Shown here: one piece after another, positions 27,938 through 36,329 of the stretch
Numbering within the stretch: the first letter of the stretch is position 1
Layout of the letters: each line of letters begins with the position of its first letter
From: Ruegeria conchae
GTDB taxonomy: Bacteria > Pseudomonadota > Alphaproteobacteria > Rhodobacterales > Rhodobacteraceae
Length of the DNA stretch: 64,000 nt
Direction of reading: 5' to 3'
NCBI RefSeq assembly: GCF_000192475.1
Contig: NZ_AEYW01000013.1
Coordinates: forward strand, 310,001-374,000
Notes under the pieces: model-generated
The model's input: only the letters and a program-made list of their open reading frames with translations
Told to the model about the DNA's origin: nothing
Databases searched by the model: none
Made by a program: the position numbers and the translations under genes

Positions 27938-28028
27938 ACATCTCACCTCATGCGCCAAGGCCGGGCCCCTTCGAACCCGGCCTCTTCATCTTTTTAGATA
28001 CTCTCGCCGAAGGCAACGGCGCAAGCCG

Positions 28029-29012
28029 CTAAGCGTCGGTATGTGGCCACATAGGCGTCCGATAAGACATGCGACGAACAGAACCGGTCTTTGACCGCAT
28101 CAGCAGCGTCGTTGTCTCAACCCAGCCCGGTTCCCGCTTGATGCGTGGAAGCAGAGAGCCTCCGGTCACGCCAGTGGCAGCGAAGATGACATCTGCAGTC
28201 ACCATCTCGTCGCGCGCATAAACGCGGTCCAGATCGGTGATGCCTGCCTTGGCGGCGCGGCCGCGTTCGTCATCGTTGCGGAACAACAGGCGGCCAAAAA
28301 TCTGTCCCCCCATGCATTTCAGCGCAGCAGCTGCCAGAACCCCTTCGGGTGCGCCGCCTTGGCCCATATACATGTCGATCCCGGTCACTTCGCTTTCGGC
28401 GCAGTGCATGACGCCAGCGACGTCACCATCGGTGATCAGGCGGATAGAGGCGCCGGTATCGCGGACTTCAGCAATCATTGCTTCGTGACGAGGACGCTCC
28501 AAGATGCAAACGGTGATATCTGCAGGCTCACACCCTTTGGCTTTGGCCAGAGCCTCAACACGCTCGCGCGGGCTCATGTCCAGATTGACAACGCCTTCAG
28601 GATAGCCGGGGCCAACGGCCAGTTTGTCCATATACACATCAGGCGCGTGCAGCATCGAGCCGCGCGGTCCCATGGCGATCACCGTCAAGGCGTTTGGCAT
28701 ATCCTTGGCTGTCAGCGTGGTGCCTTCCAGCGGGTCCAGCGCAATGTCCACGCCCGGCCCATTGCCAGTACCAACCTCTTCGCCGATATACAGCATCGGT
28801 GCTTCATCGCGCTCGCCCTCACCAATGACGACGACACCCTCGATGTCCAGAAGGTTCAGCTGTTCCCGCATCGCGTTTACAGCAGCCTGATCAGCGGCTT
28901 TCTCATCACCCCGGCCAACCAATGAGGCGGACGCCAGCGCGGCCTGTTCCGCCACCCGCGCAAGGCCCAGAGACAGAAGGCGGTCGTTAAAATCGATCTT
29001 GGCAGCACTCAT
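28029..29012 (-). CDS. glpX: class II fructose-1,6-bisphosphatase
   Basis: 327 aa GlpX-type enzyme of gluconeogenesis. Metal and substrate motifs GEGERDEAPM and DPLEGTTLTAKDMPNA are present, with GQGGAPEGVLAAAALKCMGG in the second half. ATG at 29012 follows GAGGATACGAACAT. It lies 69 bases after hom and before recJ, probably one transcript. A stem-loop after its stop (27958-27983) has its T run on the wrong strand to terminate this gene. Confidence 0.95.
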   Translation of the reverse strand: MSAAKIDFNDRLLSLGLARVAEQAALASASLVGRGDEKAADQAAVNAMREQLNLLDIEGVVVIGEGERDEAPMLYIGEEVGTGNGPGVDIALDPLEGTTLTAKDMPNALTVIAMGPRGSMLHAPDVYMDKLAVGPGYPEGVVNLDMSPRERVEALAKAKGCEPADITVCILERPRHEAMIAEVRDTGASIRLITDGDVAGVMHCAESEVTGIDMYMGQGGAPEGVLAAAALKCMGGQIFGRLLFRNDDERGRAAKAGITDLDRVYARDEMVTADVIFAATGVTGGSLLPRIKREPGWVETTTLLMRSKTGSVRRMSYRTPMWPHTDA

Positions 29013-29081
29013 ATGTTCGTATCCTCAGGTCAATAAAGCCGTAATTACCGGCATAGCTTGCGTTTCATGCAGGTCGCAAGC

Positions 29082-30368
29082 TCAAACCTCTTCAATGCGC
29101 AAGGCGACAGGCTCACCCGCGATAACATCCGTGTCGCGCAAGCCTTCAAGCGCGACGTCAAGAGTTGCGCGTGTAGTCTTATGAGTGACGATCAACACGG
29201 GCGCGGTGCTTTCGGCATGCCCATACTGGCGCATCCGGTCAATCGAGACGCCTGCATCTCCCAGAATAGAGGCAACCTTGGCCAGCGCGCCTGGTTTATC
29301 CTGCAGGCCCAGCCGCAGATAGTAGGGCGCAGGCAAACCAGTAACGGCAGGCTTTGCCTCTTCCAGTGATGCGGCAGGGCGGCCAAATGTCGGGATGTGC
29401 AATCCGCGTGCCAGATCGCAGACATCGCCCATCACAGCGCTTGCAGTGGGACCTTCGCCCGCACCGGGGCCACGCAGAACAATCTGCTCAACTGCATCGC
29501 CATCCAGCACGACCATGTTGGTTCCACCTTCCAGCTGACCCAACGGAGAGTCACTCGGCACCAGACAGGGTTGCATACGCTGCTCTAGTCCCCGGGCAGT
29601 GCGCTGAGCCACGCCCAACAGCTTGATCCGGTATCCCATGTCGTGAGCCTGATGGATGTCATCCAGGCTGATCTGTTGAATGCCTTCAATCTCGATCCCG
29701 TTGAAATTCGGCTTGGTGCCGAAGGCAATCGATGACAGCAGCGCCAATTTATGCGCCGCATCGATGCCACCAACGTCCAGATTGGGATCGGCTTCTAGAT
29801 ACCCAAGCTGCGCGCATTCCTCGAAAAGAGCGTTGTAGCCCAACTCCTGCGATTGCATCCGGGTCAGGATATAGTTGCAGGTGCCGTTCATCACACCCAT
29901 GACGCGTGTGATCTCATTGCCAGCCAGCCCCTCGGTCAGAGACTTGATCACCGGGATACCACCCGCGACCGCTGCCTCGAACCGAATGACGCGGCCTGCA
30001 GCTTCGGCCTTTTCTGCCAATTCCTGTCCATGGATGGCCAGCAGCGCCTTGTTGGCAGTGACAACATCTTTTCCACTGGCCAATGCCGCCTCGACAGAGG
30101 CTTTTGCGGGACCGTTCTCACCGCCCATCAGTTCAACAAAAACATCGACGTCGTCACGTTTTGCCAAGGAAACCGGATCGGTCTCCCACGCGTAGTCGGA
30201 TAGGTTTACGCCACGATCCTTATTGGCATCGCGAGCCGAAACAGCGGTGATCTGAACGGGGCGCCCGGTGCGCGCCTGCAAAAGATCGGCATGCCGGCGT
30301 ACGATTTTGACCACTCCCACTCCGACAGTTCCCAGACCGGCAATTCCAAGCCTCAGCGCCTGTGTCAT
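29082..30368 (-). CDS. hom: homoserine dehydrogenase
   Basis: 428 aa NAD(P)H-linked enzyme converting aspartate semialdehyde to homoserine, for threonine and methionine. It has an N-terminal Rossmann motif GIAGLGTVGVGVV, the catalytic core GTCNYIL...GYLEADPNLDVGGIDAAHKLALL, and a C-terminal ACT domain (KPGALAKVASILGDAGVSID) for threonine feedback. A GAGGGA ribosome site precedes ATG 30368. First gene of the hom-glpX-recJ run. Confidence 0.95.
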   Translation of the reverse strand: MTQALRLGIAGLGTVGVGVVKIVRRHADLLQARTGRPVQITAVSARDANKDRGVNLSDYAWETDPVSLAKRDDVDVFVELMGGENGPAKASVEAALASGKDVVTANKALLAIHGQELAEKAEAAGRVIRFEAAVAGGIPVIKSLTEGLAGNEITRVMGVMNGTCNYILTRMQSQELGYNALFEECAQLGYLEADPNLDVGGIDAAHKLALLSSIAFGTKPNFNGIEIEGIQQISLDDIHQAHDMGYRIKLLGVAQRTARGLEQRMQPCLVPSDSPLGQLEGGTNMVVLDGDAVEQIVLRGPGAGEGPTASAVMGDVCDLARGLHIPTFGRPAASLEEAKPAVTGLPAPYYLRLGLQDKPGALAKVASILGDAGVSIDRMRQYGHAESTAPVLIVTHKTTRATLDVALEGLRDTDVIAGEPVALRIEEV

Positions 30369-30496
30369 TCCCTCGGGTCCTTTCTGCTCGCAATGCCGCC
30401 CGCGATGGCGAAGTGTCCTTTGCGGGCTGCCTTAGCGGGTTCAGGGGAAGGGTGCAATCCGTCTAATCTTTCGGAGGCTTAGGCGCAGCCAAAATC

Positions 30497-30745
30497 CTAG
30501 TTAATCTCGGCATTTTGCAACGCCTCGGCTTTTTTCGCCAAGGCTTCGCCGCGCGTCGACAGATCCTCTTCAACCTCTTCCGCTTCGCTGACGGGATCGG
30601 TGGGGGCACCGAGGGCCGGATCCAATGCAATGAGTTTGGGATAGGGGGCCTTGCGCAATGCGGCGGTTTCGCTGCCTTCCAACTCGGGGATATTCGCGCA
30701 ACTCGCAGTGGCGAGCACAAGAAATATCGACGGCAAAAGCTTCAT
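30497..30745 (-). CDS. small putative lipoprotein
   Basis: 82 aa. It starts MKLLPSIFLVLATASCAN, a short lipoprotein signal with Cys at residue 16; the -3 position is Thr, so the lipobox is not ideal. The mature part is acidic and helical (VSEAEEVEEDLSTRGEALAKKAEALQ) and could form a coiled coil. Divergent from the tetR gene, with an inverted repeat between them. Function unknown. Upstream in-frame ATGs would add 13 unlikely residues. Confidence 0.65.
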   Translation of the reverse strand: MKLLPSIFLVLATASCANIPELEGSETAALRKAPYPKLIALDPALGAPTDPVSEAEEVEEDLSTRGEALAKKAEALQNAEIN

Positions 30746-30817
30746 CGCAGACCTTTGGGTTGCAGAGTTTTTCATGTGATGCACCTTTTACCGCGCTGGT
30801 TCAAGCGGGGTTCTATC

Positions 30818-30831
30818 TGAACAACCGTTCA
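30818..30831. promoter_or_regulatory. probable TetR operator
   Basis: TGAAC-AACC-GTTCA, an inverted repeat with 5-bp arms, 15 bases before the tetR ATG and about 70 before the divergent lipoprotein. Its position over the tetR start region suits autorepression. Confidence 0.55.
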
Positions 30832-30845
30832 TATAGGATAAGGTC

Positions 30846-31433
30846 ATGGCACGTACACAAGGCTCTCATTCAGACATCACCGGCCCTCGCATTCGCGAGG
30901 CAGCGTTGGGGTTGTTTGCCCGTCACGGCTATGCCGCTGTATCGATGCGACAGATCGCGGGAGAAGTGGGGGTGCAGGCTGGAGCCCTGTATAATTATAC
31001 CCCTGATAAACAAAGCCTGTTGTTCCGTCTTATGCGCGATCACATGCAGGATTTGTTGGCTGCATATGAAGAGCTTGAGCAGTTTGACGATCCACAAGAT
31101 GCGCTGCGCCAGTTTGTCGGGTTCCACATCCGTTTTCACCTTCAGCGCCCGGATGAAGTATTTATCGCCTATATGGAACTGCGCAATCTGACGCCCGAAA
31201 ATTTCACCGAAATTGAAGCGCTGCGCCGCCGCTACGAAGACTCGTTGGAGAGTATCTTGCGCATAGGACAGCAATCGGACCAATTCTCGGTTACCGATAC
31301 CAAAATCGCCACTTTGGCGGTGATCGCCATGCTCAACGGCGTGATCACCTGGTACCGCAGCGGCGGGCGATTGTCGTTGGATGAGGTTGAACAGGTTTAT
31401 TGGGATATGGTGCGCAAGGCCGTCACCGCCTGA
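30846..31433 (+). CDS. TetR/AcrR-family transcriptional regulator
   Basis: 195 aa. The N-terminal TetR helix-turn-helix is clear: RIREAALGLFARHGYAAVSMRQIAGEVGVQAGALYNYTPDKQSLL. The C-terminal ligand domain has an MELRNLTPENFTEIEALRRRYEDSL stretch common in regulators of acyl-CoA and fatty-acid genes, but the ligand cannot be set from sequence. AAGG before ATG 30846. Convergent with the pirin gene. Confidence 0.9.
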   Translation: MARTQGSHSDITGPRIREAALGLFARHGYAAVSMRQIAGEVGVQAGALYNYTPDKQSLLFRLMRDHMQDLLAAYEELEQFDDPQDALRQFVGFHIRFHLQRPDEVFIAYMELRNLTPENFTEIEALRRRYEDSLESILRIGQQSDQFSVTDTKIATLAVIAMLNGVITWYRSGGRLSLDEVEQVYWDMVRKAVTA

Positions 31434-31440
31434 CCGGCCC

Positions 31441-32352
31441 TCAATGTGCCGGGCGGATGAATGTGCCGTTGCGCAATTCACGAAAGGCCTGCTGCAATTC
31501 GGCCTGCGTGTTCATGACGATCGGTCCGTGCCATGCAACAGGTTCATTAATCGGAGCCCCAGAGATCAAAAGAAATCGCACACCATCGGGCCCGGCCTGA
31601 ACAGTGATTTCATCCCCTGTTCCAAACCGAACCAATGTCCGGTCGCCAGACATGTCGCGGATATTGACCTCATGCCCTGCGATTTCCTTTTCCAAAAGCA
31701 CTCCGGAGGGGCGGGAGGCATCAGCGAAGGCAGCGCCCCCTTCAAAGATATAGGCGAACGCACGACGATAGGTATCTATTGGAAAGGTCTTTTTCACGCC
31801 CGCCGGTATACTGATATCCAGATATTGTGGATCTGCAGCGATCCCGTCGACAGGACCTGTACGGCCCCAGAAAGTGCCGACTATTACCCGGACCGCCGTA
31901 CCATCGTCTTCGATAATCTCGGGAATATCGGTACTTTGGACGTCCTGATAGCGCGGGGCAGTCATCTTTTGATCCGATGGAAGATTGCCCCATAGTTGAA
32001 AACCGTGCATCTGGCCGCTGCCCGAGCCTTTGGGCATTTCCTGATGCAGAATACCAGACCCGGCCGTCATCCATTGAACGTCTCCTGCACCCAAAGTGCC
32101 GCTATTACCCAGCGAGTCACTGTGTTCTACTGAACCGGACAGGACATAGGTGATCGTTTCGATGCCGCGATGTGGATGCCATGGAAAACCGGCCACAAAA
32201 TCTTGCGGGTTGTCGTTCCGAAAGTCATCAAACAATAGATAAGGGTCCAGTTCCGACGGGTCTTGAAACCCGAATGCGCGATGAAGTTTGACACCCGCGC
32301 CTTCCATTGTTGGAACCGAAGTGCGCGTCTCAAGGATCGGTCTGAGGGACAT
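31441..32352 (-). CDS. pirin family protein
   Basis: 303 aa bicupin. The N-terminal cupin holds the metal site GFPWHPHRGIETITYVLSG with further ligands in HSDSLGN and GSGILHQEMP; the C-terminal pirin domain follows (FAYIFEGGAAF). Bacterial pirins act as quercetin dioxygenases or metabolic regulators; the substrate here is unknown. ATG 32352 is set by an exact AGGAGG, so the longer frame to 32433 is rejected. Confidence 0.92.
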   Translation of the reverse strand: MSLRPILETRTSVPTMEGAGVKLHRAFGFQDPSELDPYLLFDDFRNDNPQDFVAGFPWHPHRGIETITYVLSGSVEHSDSLGNSGTLGAGDVQWMTAGSGILHQEMPKGSGSGQMHGFQLWGNLPSDQKMTAPRYQDVQSTDIPEIIEDDGTAVRVIVGTFWGRTGPVDGIAADPQYLDISIPAGVKKTFPIDTYRRAFAYIFEGGAAFADASRPSGVLLEKEIAGHEVNIRDMSGDRTLVRFGTGDEITVQAGPDGVRFLLISGAPINEPVAWHGPIVMNTQAELQQAFRELRNGTFIRPAH

Positions 32353-32512
32353 TTTAGCCTCCTGATTGCTTAGCAGCAATTTATGGCCAGTCCCGGCGTA
32401 ATCAATTTGCGCAGGAACACGCAGTCTGTGCAATCACGCTCAGACCAGCGACATGGGTGTTGTTCTTTGCATATCAAACCAGCTAGAGCAGACGAGTAAC
32501 GGGGAGAGTGAC

Positions 32513-32983
32513 ATGCAAGACGAAGTTCTGGCCTCTATTCAGGCCTCATCCGCGCGCCGATGGACCGGAGTAGGGATGTTGGCCACTGTCGGAGCGTTGG
32601 TGATTTATGTCGCGATAGCATCGCCTCCGGATCTTGGTTGGCAGATATTCCTGTTTGTTGTGGGAATTGGGGCTTTCTGGTTGTCGCATCACATGTGGCA
32701 TTCGACTCAGGGCAGGATCGAACTGACCTCTACCGATTTACGCACCAGCTCGGGGCAGGTGATTTGCAAAGTGGAAGAGGTTGAAACAGTCGACCGGGGT
32801 GTATTTGCGTTCAAACCATCGAATGGATTTATTATCAAAACCCGCACGGCAGGATCGTTTGACTGGTTTCCAGGCCTTTGGTGGCGTGTCGGGCGCCGCA
32901 TTGGTATCGGCGGAATGACGTCCGCCGCCGAAACCAAATTCATGTCCGAGATACTGACCGGACTGCTTGCCGAAAGGTCGTAG
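32513..32983 (+). CDS. hypothetical membrane protein with PH-like tail
   Basis: 156 aa. Two helices (about 19-38 and 43-62) at the N-terminus, then a mostly beta domain ending in WFPGLWWRVGRRIGIGGMTSAAETKFMSEIL. The layout recalls small membrane proteins with a PH-like domain, without a firm family. RBS GGGGAGAG before ATG 32513. Its stop lies one base from the end of the convergent pseudopilin gene. Confidence 0.7.
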   Translation: MQDEVLASIQASSARRWTGVGMLATVGALVIYVAIASPPDLGWQIFLFVVGIGAFWLSHHMWHSTQGRIELTSTDLRTSSGQVICKVEEVETVDRGVFAFKPSNGFIIKTRTAGSFDWFPGLWWRVGRRIGIGGMTSAAETKFMSEILTGLLAERS

Positions 32984-33577
32984 CTAGACGACGCAGGACG
33001 GATCAGTATTGACGATATTGTCGAATACGCGCGGATGAGTGAACACAAGGTTGTTCATGTCAAATTCGGCGAATTCGAATGCGATATAGAATGGCGGCCG
33101 ATATGTGTTCCGGGTTTCGACCACGATCATTGATCCATTGTCAGGCATCGCGGGTAGCCGAGGCTTAATGTCGTCAATGTCTGCGTTTGACCATTTCGGC
33201 AGGCCTGTGCCACGAACGCAGGACCACAGTACATTATGGATGTCGTTCTCGGCATCAAATGTAAGATAGGTCATCCGCAACGTCACTGGTGCGCGTGTAT
33301 CGACCAAGGTCTCCAAAAGATCATACATCGTGTTTACGTAGGCTTCGGTCACATTGCCATCTTCACGCGAAACCACATCGGCAACCGCGTAGGCACCCTT
33401 GATATTACGCGCACTTTGCCGATAGGCGTCATAGTAGGTGTATGAAGCAAGCATAGACCAGTATAGCAACGGCAATATCAGCATGGCTTCAACAGACATG
33501 ATGCCGTCTTCCCGACGCCGGAAGCGACGAACGGCTCTTGCAATTGCGCCTCTGATTGAGAAATTAGCCGCCGGCAT
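32984..33577 (-). CDS. TadE/TadF-like pseudopilin
   Basis: 197 aa. RRREDGIMSVEAMLILPLLYWSMLASYTYYDAYRQSARN is the TadE-type N-terminus: a charged stretch, a Glu five residues into the helix-start motif, then one membrane helix. The rest is a periplasmic domain with two cysteines. It overlaps the preceding gene by 14 bases and is the last of three Tad-like genes; no tad motor or secretin lies nearby. Confidence 0.82.
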   Translation of the reverse strand: MPAANFSIRGAIARAVRRFRRREDGIMSVEAMLILPLLYWSMLASYTYYDAYRQSARNIKGAYAVADVVSREDGNVTEAYVNTMYDLLETLVDTRAPVTLRMTYLTFDAENDIHNVLWSCVRGTGLPKWSNADIDDIKPRLPAMPDNGSMIVVETRNTYRPPFYIAFEFAEFDMNNLVFTHPRVFDNIVNTDPSCVV

Positions 33578-34187
33578 CTGCTACGTCCTCCGGTTCAGAA
33601 GTGCCACCTCCAGTGGGAGTACTTGATGAGCCTCCAAATGGTTCATGAACAAACACAGAAGAGGCGTGTATTTCCCACTGCCCGTCATTATCTTGCCTTA
33701 CCAGATCGTTCATCATGGAGAGGCCGAATACAGGCGAGACTTCGAGGCAGGCTCGAATAATCATCATTTCGTTCGAGGTTCCCAATTCAAAGGCAACATC
33801 TTCGGGTTTTCTGATCGTCGCCGGTGTATCAACGCAATAAGGCGTAGGATCCAGCTGGTTGCCGACGCGGGGGTCAATGGATTTCATCTCAAGCGCGAGA
33901 TTTTCAGAACAGTCGGAAATGATTGCGTTCTCACACACCATCTTCTTCAGAAGGGCATGATCCCACGTGTCTTCGCCAGGCGGCAGGCGATTCAGTCGAA
34001 CCTCCCTGATCGTCATGTCCAACGACCGCTCAAGGTCGGCGTGGCGAAATGAGATCAATCCCAGGTCCATGCCAGAATATGCGACATATAAGAAGAGAGG
34101 GAACCAGAACATAAACTCAATGCTCGAGGATGCGCCATCCTCTTTACGCCAGAACCTTTGCGCCCGTATTCGCAACGACATGATCAT
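33564..34187 (-). CDS. TadE-like pseudopilin
   Basis: 207 aa. A WRKEDGASSSIEFMFWFPLFLYVAYSGMD helix with the conserved Glu identifies a TadE-type minor pseudopilin, followed by a periplasmic domain with several cysteines and a Gly/Ser/Thr-rich tail (GGSSSTPTGGGTSEPED). ATG at 34187 overlaps the VWA protein's stop (ATGA); a second ATG lies two codons in. Confidence 0.82.
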   Translation of the reverse strand: MIMSLRIRAQRFWRKEDGASSSIEFMFWFPLFLYVAYSGMDLGLISFRHADLERSLDMTIREVRLNRLPPGEDTWDHALLKKMVCENAIISDCSENLALEMKSIDPRVGNQLDPTPYCVDTPATIRKPEDVAFELGTSNEMMIIRACLEVSPVFGLSMMNDLVRQDNDGQWEIHASSVFVHEPFGGSSSTPTGGGTSEPEDVADAGG

Positions 34188-36004
34188 TGGGTCAGCCTCA
34201 GGTTTTGAATCGAAGTGCTGATTGAATCGAAGACACGTTCAATCTGTGTGCCAGTTGCTTCGTAGTAGCGGGCAGGTTTGATCGCGCAGTCTTTCAGCAT
34301 CTGCTTGACGCCGTAGGGGGCTTCGAAAGCGATCGAGAAAATTATGACTTTTTCTTTCTCAGCTTCTACGCAAAGATCGACAACCCGTGGATTTTTGGTT
34401 GAAGGGCCGATTTCGGTGGTCGACGCAGCCGCGAATTCATTGCCACGGGTCCAACCGTAGGCATGGCGGAACATATTCCGGATCGCGTTTTTCTCCGTAT
34501 GTGCCCAGACATCAGGCCATTCTAGTTCTGCTGGCGACGAACCGCTTTCGTTGAAGTCGCGATCATTCGATCTGTCGATATCGTAACAGGTGCCATTGTA
34601 GTAATCCCGGCAACGATATCGTTTGTAGGTACCATTTCCGTGCGCATGATCCTGGAACTTGTCACGTGTCCAGTACCCGCCGGTATTATTATCCCAAATG
34701 GTGGTATTTACATTTGGCCAAGCCCAATGCCCATTTTCATCATCATAGATGGAATAAGTCTGTGCACTTTCGTTCCAATAAATATTGGAGCCACCCTCGT
34801 TATAGGGTGAGTTTACCTTATGCTGATAGGTGTTTTCCCCATCCGTCATCAGCACGAGTACCTTAAGGGTGTCTGTCGTGGTGTTCGGTGCAGGCCGAAT
34901 GGCGAACGAGTCTGGGATTTCGGAGCTGTCTGCAATCTGGGCAATCAATGGCTGAATACTGTCATCAAGCAAGGTCAAGCCCCACTTCAATCCAAGATCA
35001 ATCGAAGTCCAGCCGCTTGCGACCAGATTATCAATCTGGTCCTTCAAAATATCCGGGTCATTCTGGATAACCGTCATTTCCCGTTGATCGGTCGCGGATT
35101 CAAGCCGGCAAATGTTACTGGATACCAAAGTATCACTGAATCTTCTGTCGTTTGTGCCGCTGTCCTTGAAGTGTAAGGTTTGAGGAATGTAATCCCCCTT
35201 CCTAATGATATTCCCGCCATCATCGACGATATCGTAATAGTTGAAATTGGTTGTCGTGAAGTCCGAGGCCTGGAAGTCGATGCAATTTGCAACTTCGTTG
35301 GCACCGATCGTATTCAAGGCATCCATCAGATAGTCAGGCACCGAGACCTGTTCGGAATAGGGTACGATCGAAATTGACAATCTACCTTCTTCTGACTTCA
35401 GAACCATTTCATCAATAAAGTCGTTTGCGGCCTTCTGTAGGTTGGTCAGCTTTGTTCCGCGCATTGAGCCTGACACATCCAAAACCAACGAGATTTCAAC
35501 GTTACCAATCGATTCTTCGGCAACGCTGGTCGCGGTTGAATCGATATGATCGACACCACTCCACTTCATAAAGTGGGTCTCAACGGTCATGTCAGCACTG
35601 GCTACAACCTTGCGCTTGCCTTCAAGCTCGGCGATCTGTTCAACAGAGCCATCCGCATTTGTCTTACATGTCTCGGGTTCGACTTCGATATTGCTGATAA
35701 TATCAGGGTTGAAGCCTTCCTTGGTAATGTAATCGTTGACGACAACACGGGGGCAAAGCTCCTGATCCAGGTCCGCTGCTGCCAAAACGGCGCGATCAAG
35801 GGCATATTGCAGTCGCACCCTTTCCCGATCGTAACGCATGATATCGACGGCAAATCCGGCAACGGTGAAGACAATCATCACCAAGAAGAGCGCAAGGATC
35901 GTCATCGTGCCTTCTGTTTCAGATGCAAATTGCCGCAAGCGTCGGGCGCACCTGTTTTCTCGGCACAAAAAGTTAAACAATTCTTTTAAATCATAATTGC
36001 GCAT
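34184..36004 (-). CDS. TadG-like pseudopilin with von Willebrand factor A domain
   Basis: 606 aa. An N-terminal Flp-pilus assembly helix (ETEGTMTILALFLVMIVFTVAGFAVD) is followed by a TadG segment and a VWA domain whose metal site DVSGS is at residues 176-180, with a Tyr/Asn-rich insertion near the middle and the domain end (IIFSIAFEAPYGVKQMLKDC). VWA-TadG proteins bridge the outer layer of Tad pili or adhesins. It is first of three overlapping genes, and GC is lower than that of the neighbours (Asn-rich), a possible sign of transfer. Confidence 0.88.
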   Translation of the reverse strand: MRNYDLKELFNFLCRENRCARRLRQFASETEGTMTILALFLVMIVFTVAGFAVDIMRYDRERVRLQYALDRAVLAAADLDQELCPRVVVNDYITKEGFNPDIISNIEVEPETCKTNADGSVEQIAELEGKRKVVASADMTVETHFMKWSGVDHIDSTATSVAEESIGNVEISLVLDVSGSMRGTKLTNLQKAANDFIDEMVLKSEEGRLSISIVPYSEQVSVPDYLMDALNTIGANEVANCIDFQASDFTTTNFNYYDIVDDGGNIIRKGDYIPQTLHFKDSGTNDRRFSDTLVSSNICRLESATDQREMTVIQNDPDILKDQIDNLVASGWTSIDLGLKWGLTLLDDSIQPLIAQIADSSEIPDSFAIRPAPNTTTDTLKVLVLMTDGENTYQHKVNSPYNEGGSNIYWNESAQTYSIYDDENGHWAWPNVNTTIWDNNTGGYWTRDKFQDHAHGNGTYKRYRCRDYYNGTCYDIDRSNDRDFNESGSSPAELEWPDVWAHTEKNAIRNMFRHAYGWTRGNEFAAASTTEIGPSTKNPRVVDLCVEAEKEKVIIFSIAFEAPYGVKQMLKDCAIKPARYYEATGTQIERVFDSISTSIQNLRLTQ

Positions 36005-36329
36005 AGTGAATTCCTCTGTCGACAGGGCGCACCAATGCCAGCGGTTTGCAGCGCTAATTAATTATACAGGGATCGTGGCGAGAATTAGGCGTGATCGTCA
36101 CTATGCTGCTCGTTTTTAACGGTTTTCAGCTTTATTCGTGGCGTTTTCGCTGTCTTTGTTTCCCGCTTCGGGACAATTGCGCGTAGGTGATCGATGGTCG
36201 ACTCACTTCGAACACGTCGATTGGCCTTTCGCAAATTGCTTAAAATAAGTGCAGTTACTGATTGCGGTAAATTACAAGCAGTGCGACAAAACGTCATGAC
36301 GTTTGTCATTTGCCAGTACGGAGGATTGT
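36005..36329. other. divergent promoter region, pseudopilin operon and glutamate dehydrogenase
   Basis: About 325 bases, AT-richer than the genes. It holds the 16-bp palindrome at 36289-36304 and GGAGG before gdh. Short minus-strand frames lack ribosome sites. No RNA gene seen. Confidence 0.55.
36289..36304. promoter_or_regulatory. 16-bp perfect palindrome before glutamate dehydrogenase
   Basis: AAACGTCATGACGTTT, perfectly symmetric, with further near-symmetric flanks (GACAAA...TTGTC). It ends 25 bases before the gdh ATG, where a bound regulator would block transcription initiation. The regulator is not recognisable from the site. Confidence 0.6.

Noticed and set aside
27958..27983. Hairpin AGGCCGGG/CCCGGCCT between glpX and recJ with a T run
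   Set aside because: The T run is on the plus strand and both flanking genes are on the minus strand, so it is not their terminator; left unannotated.
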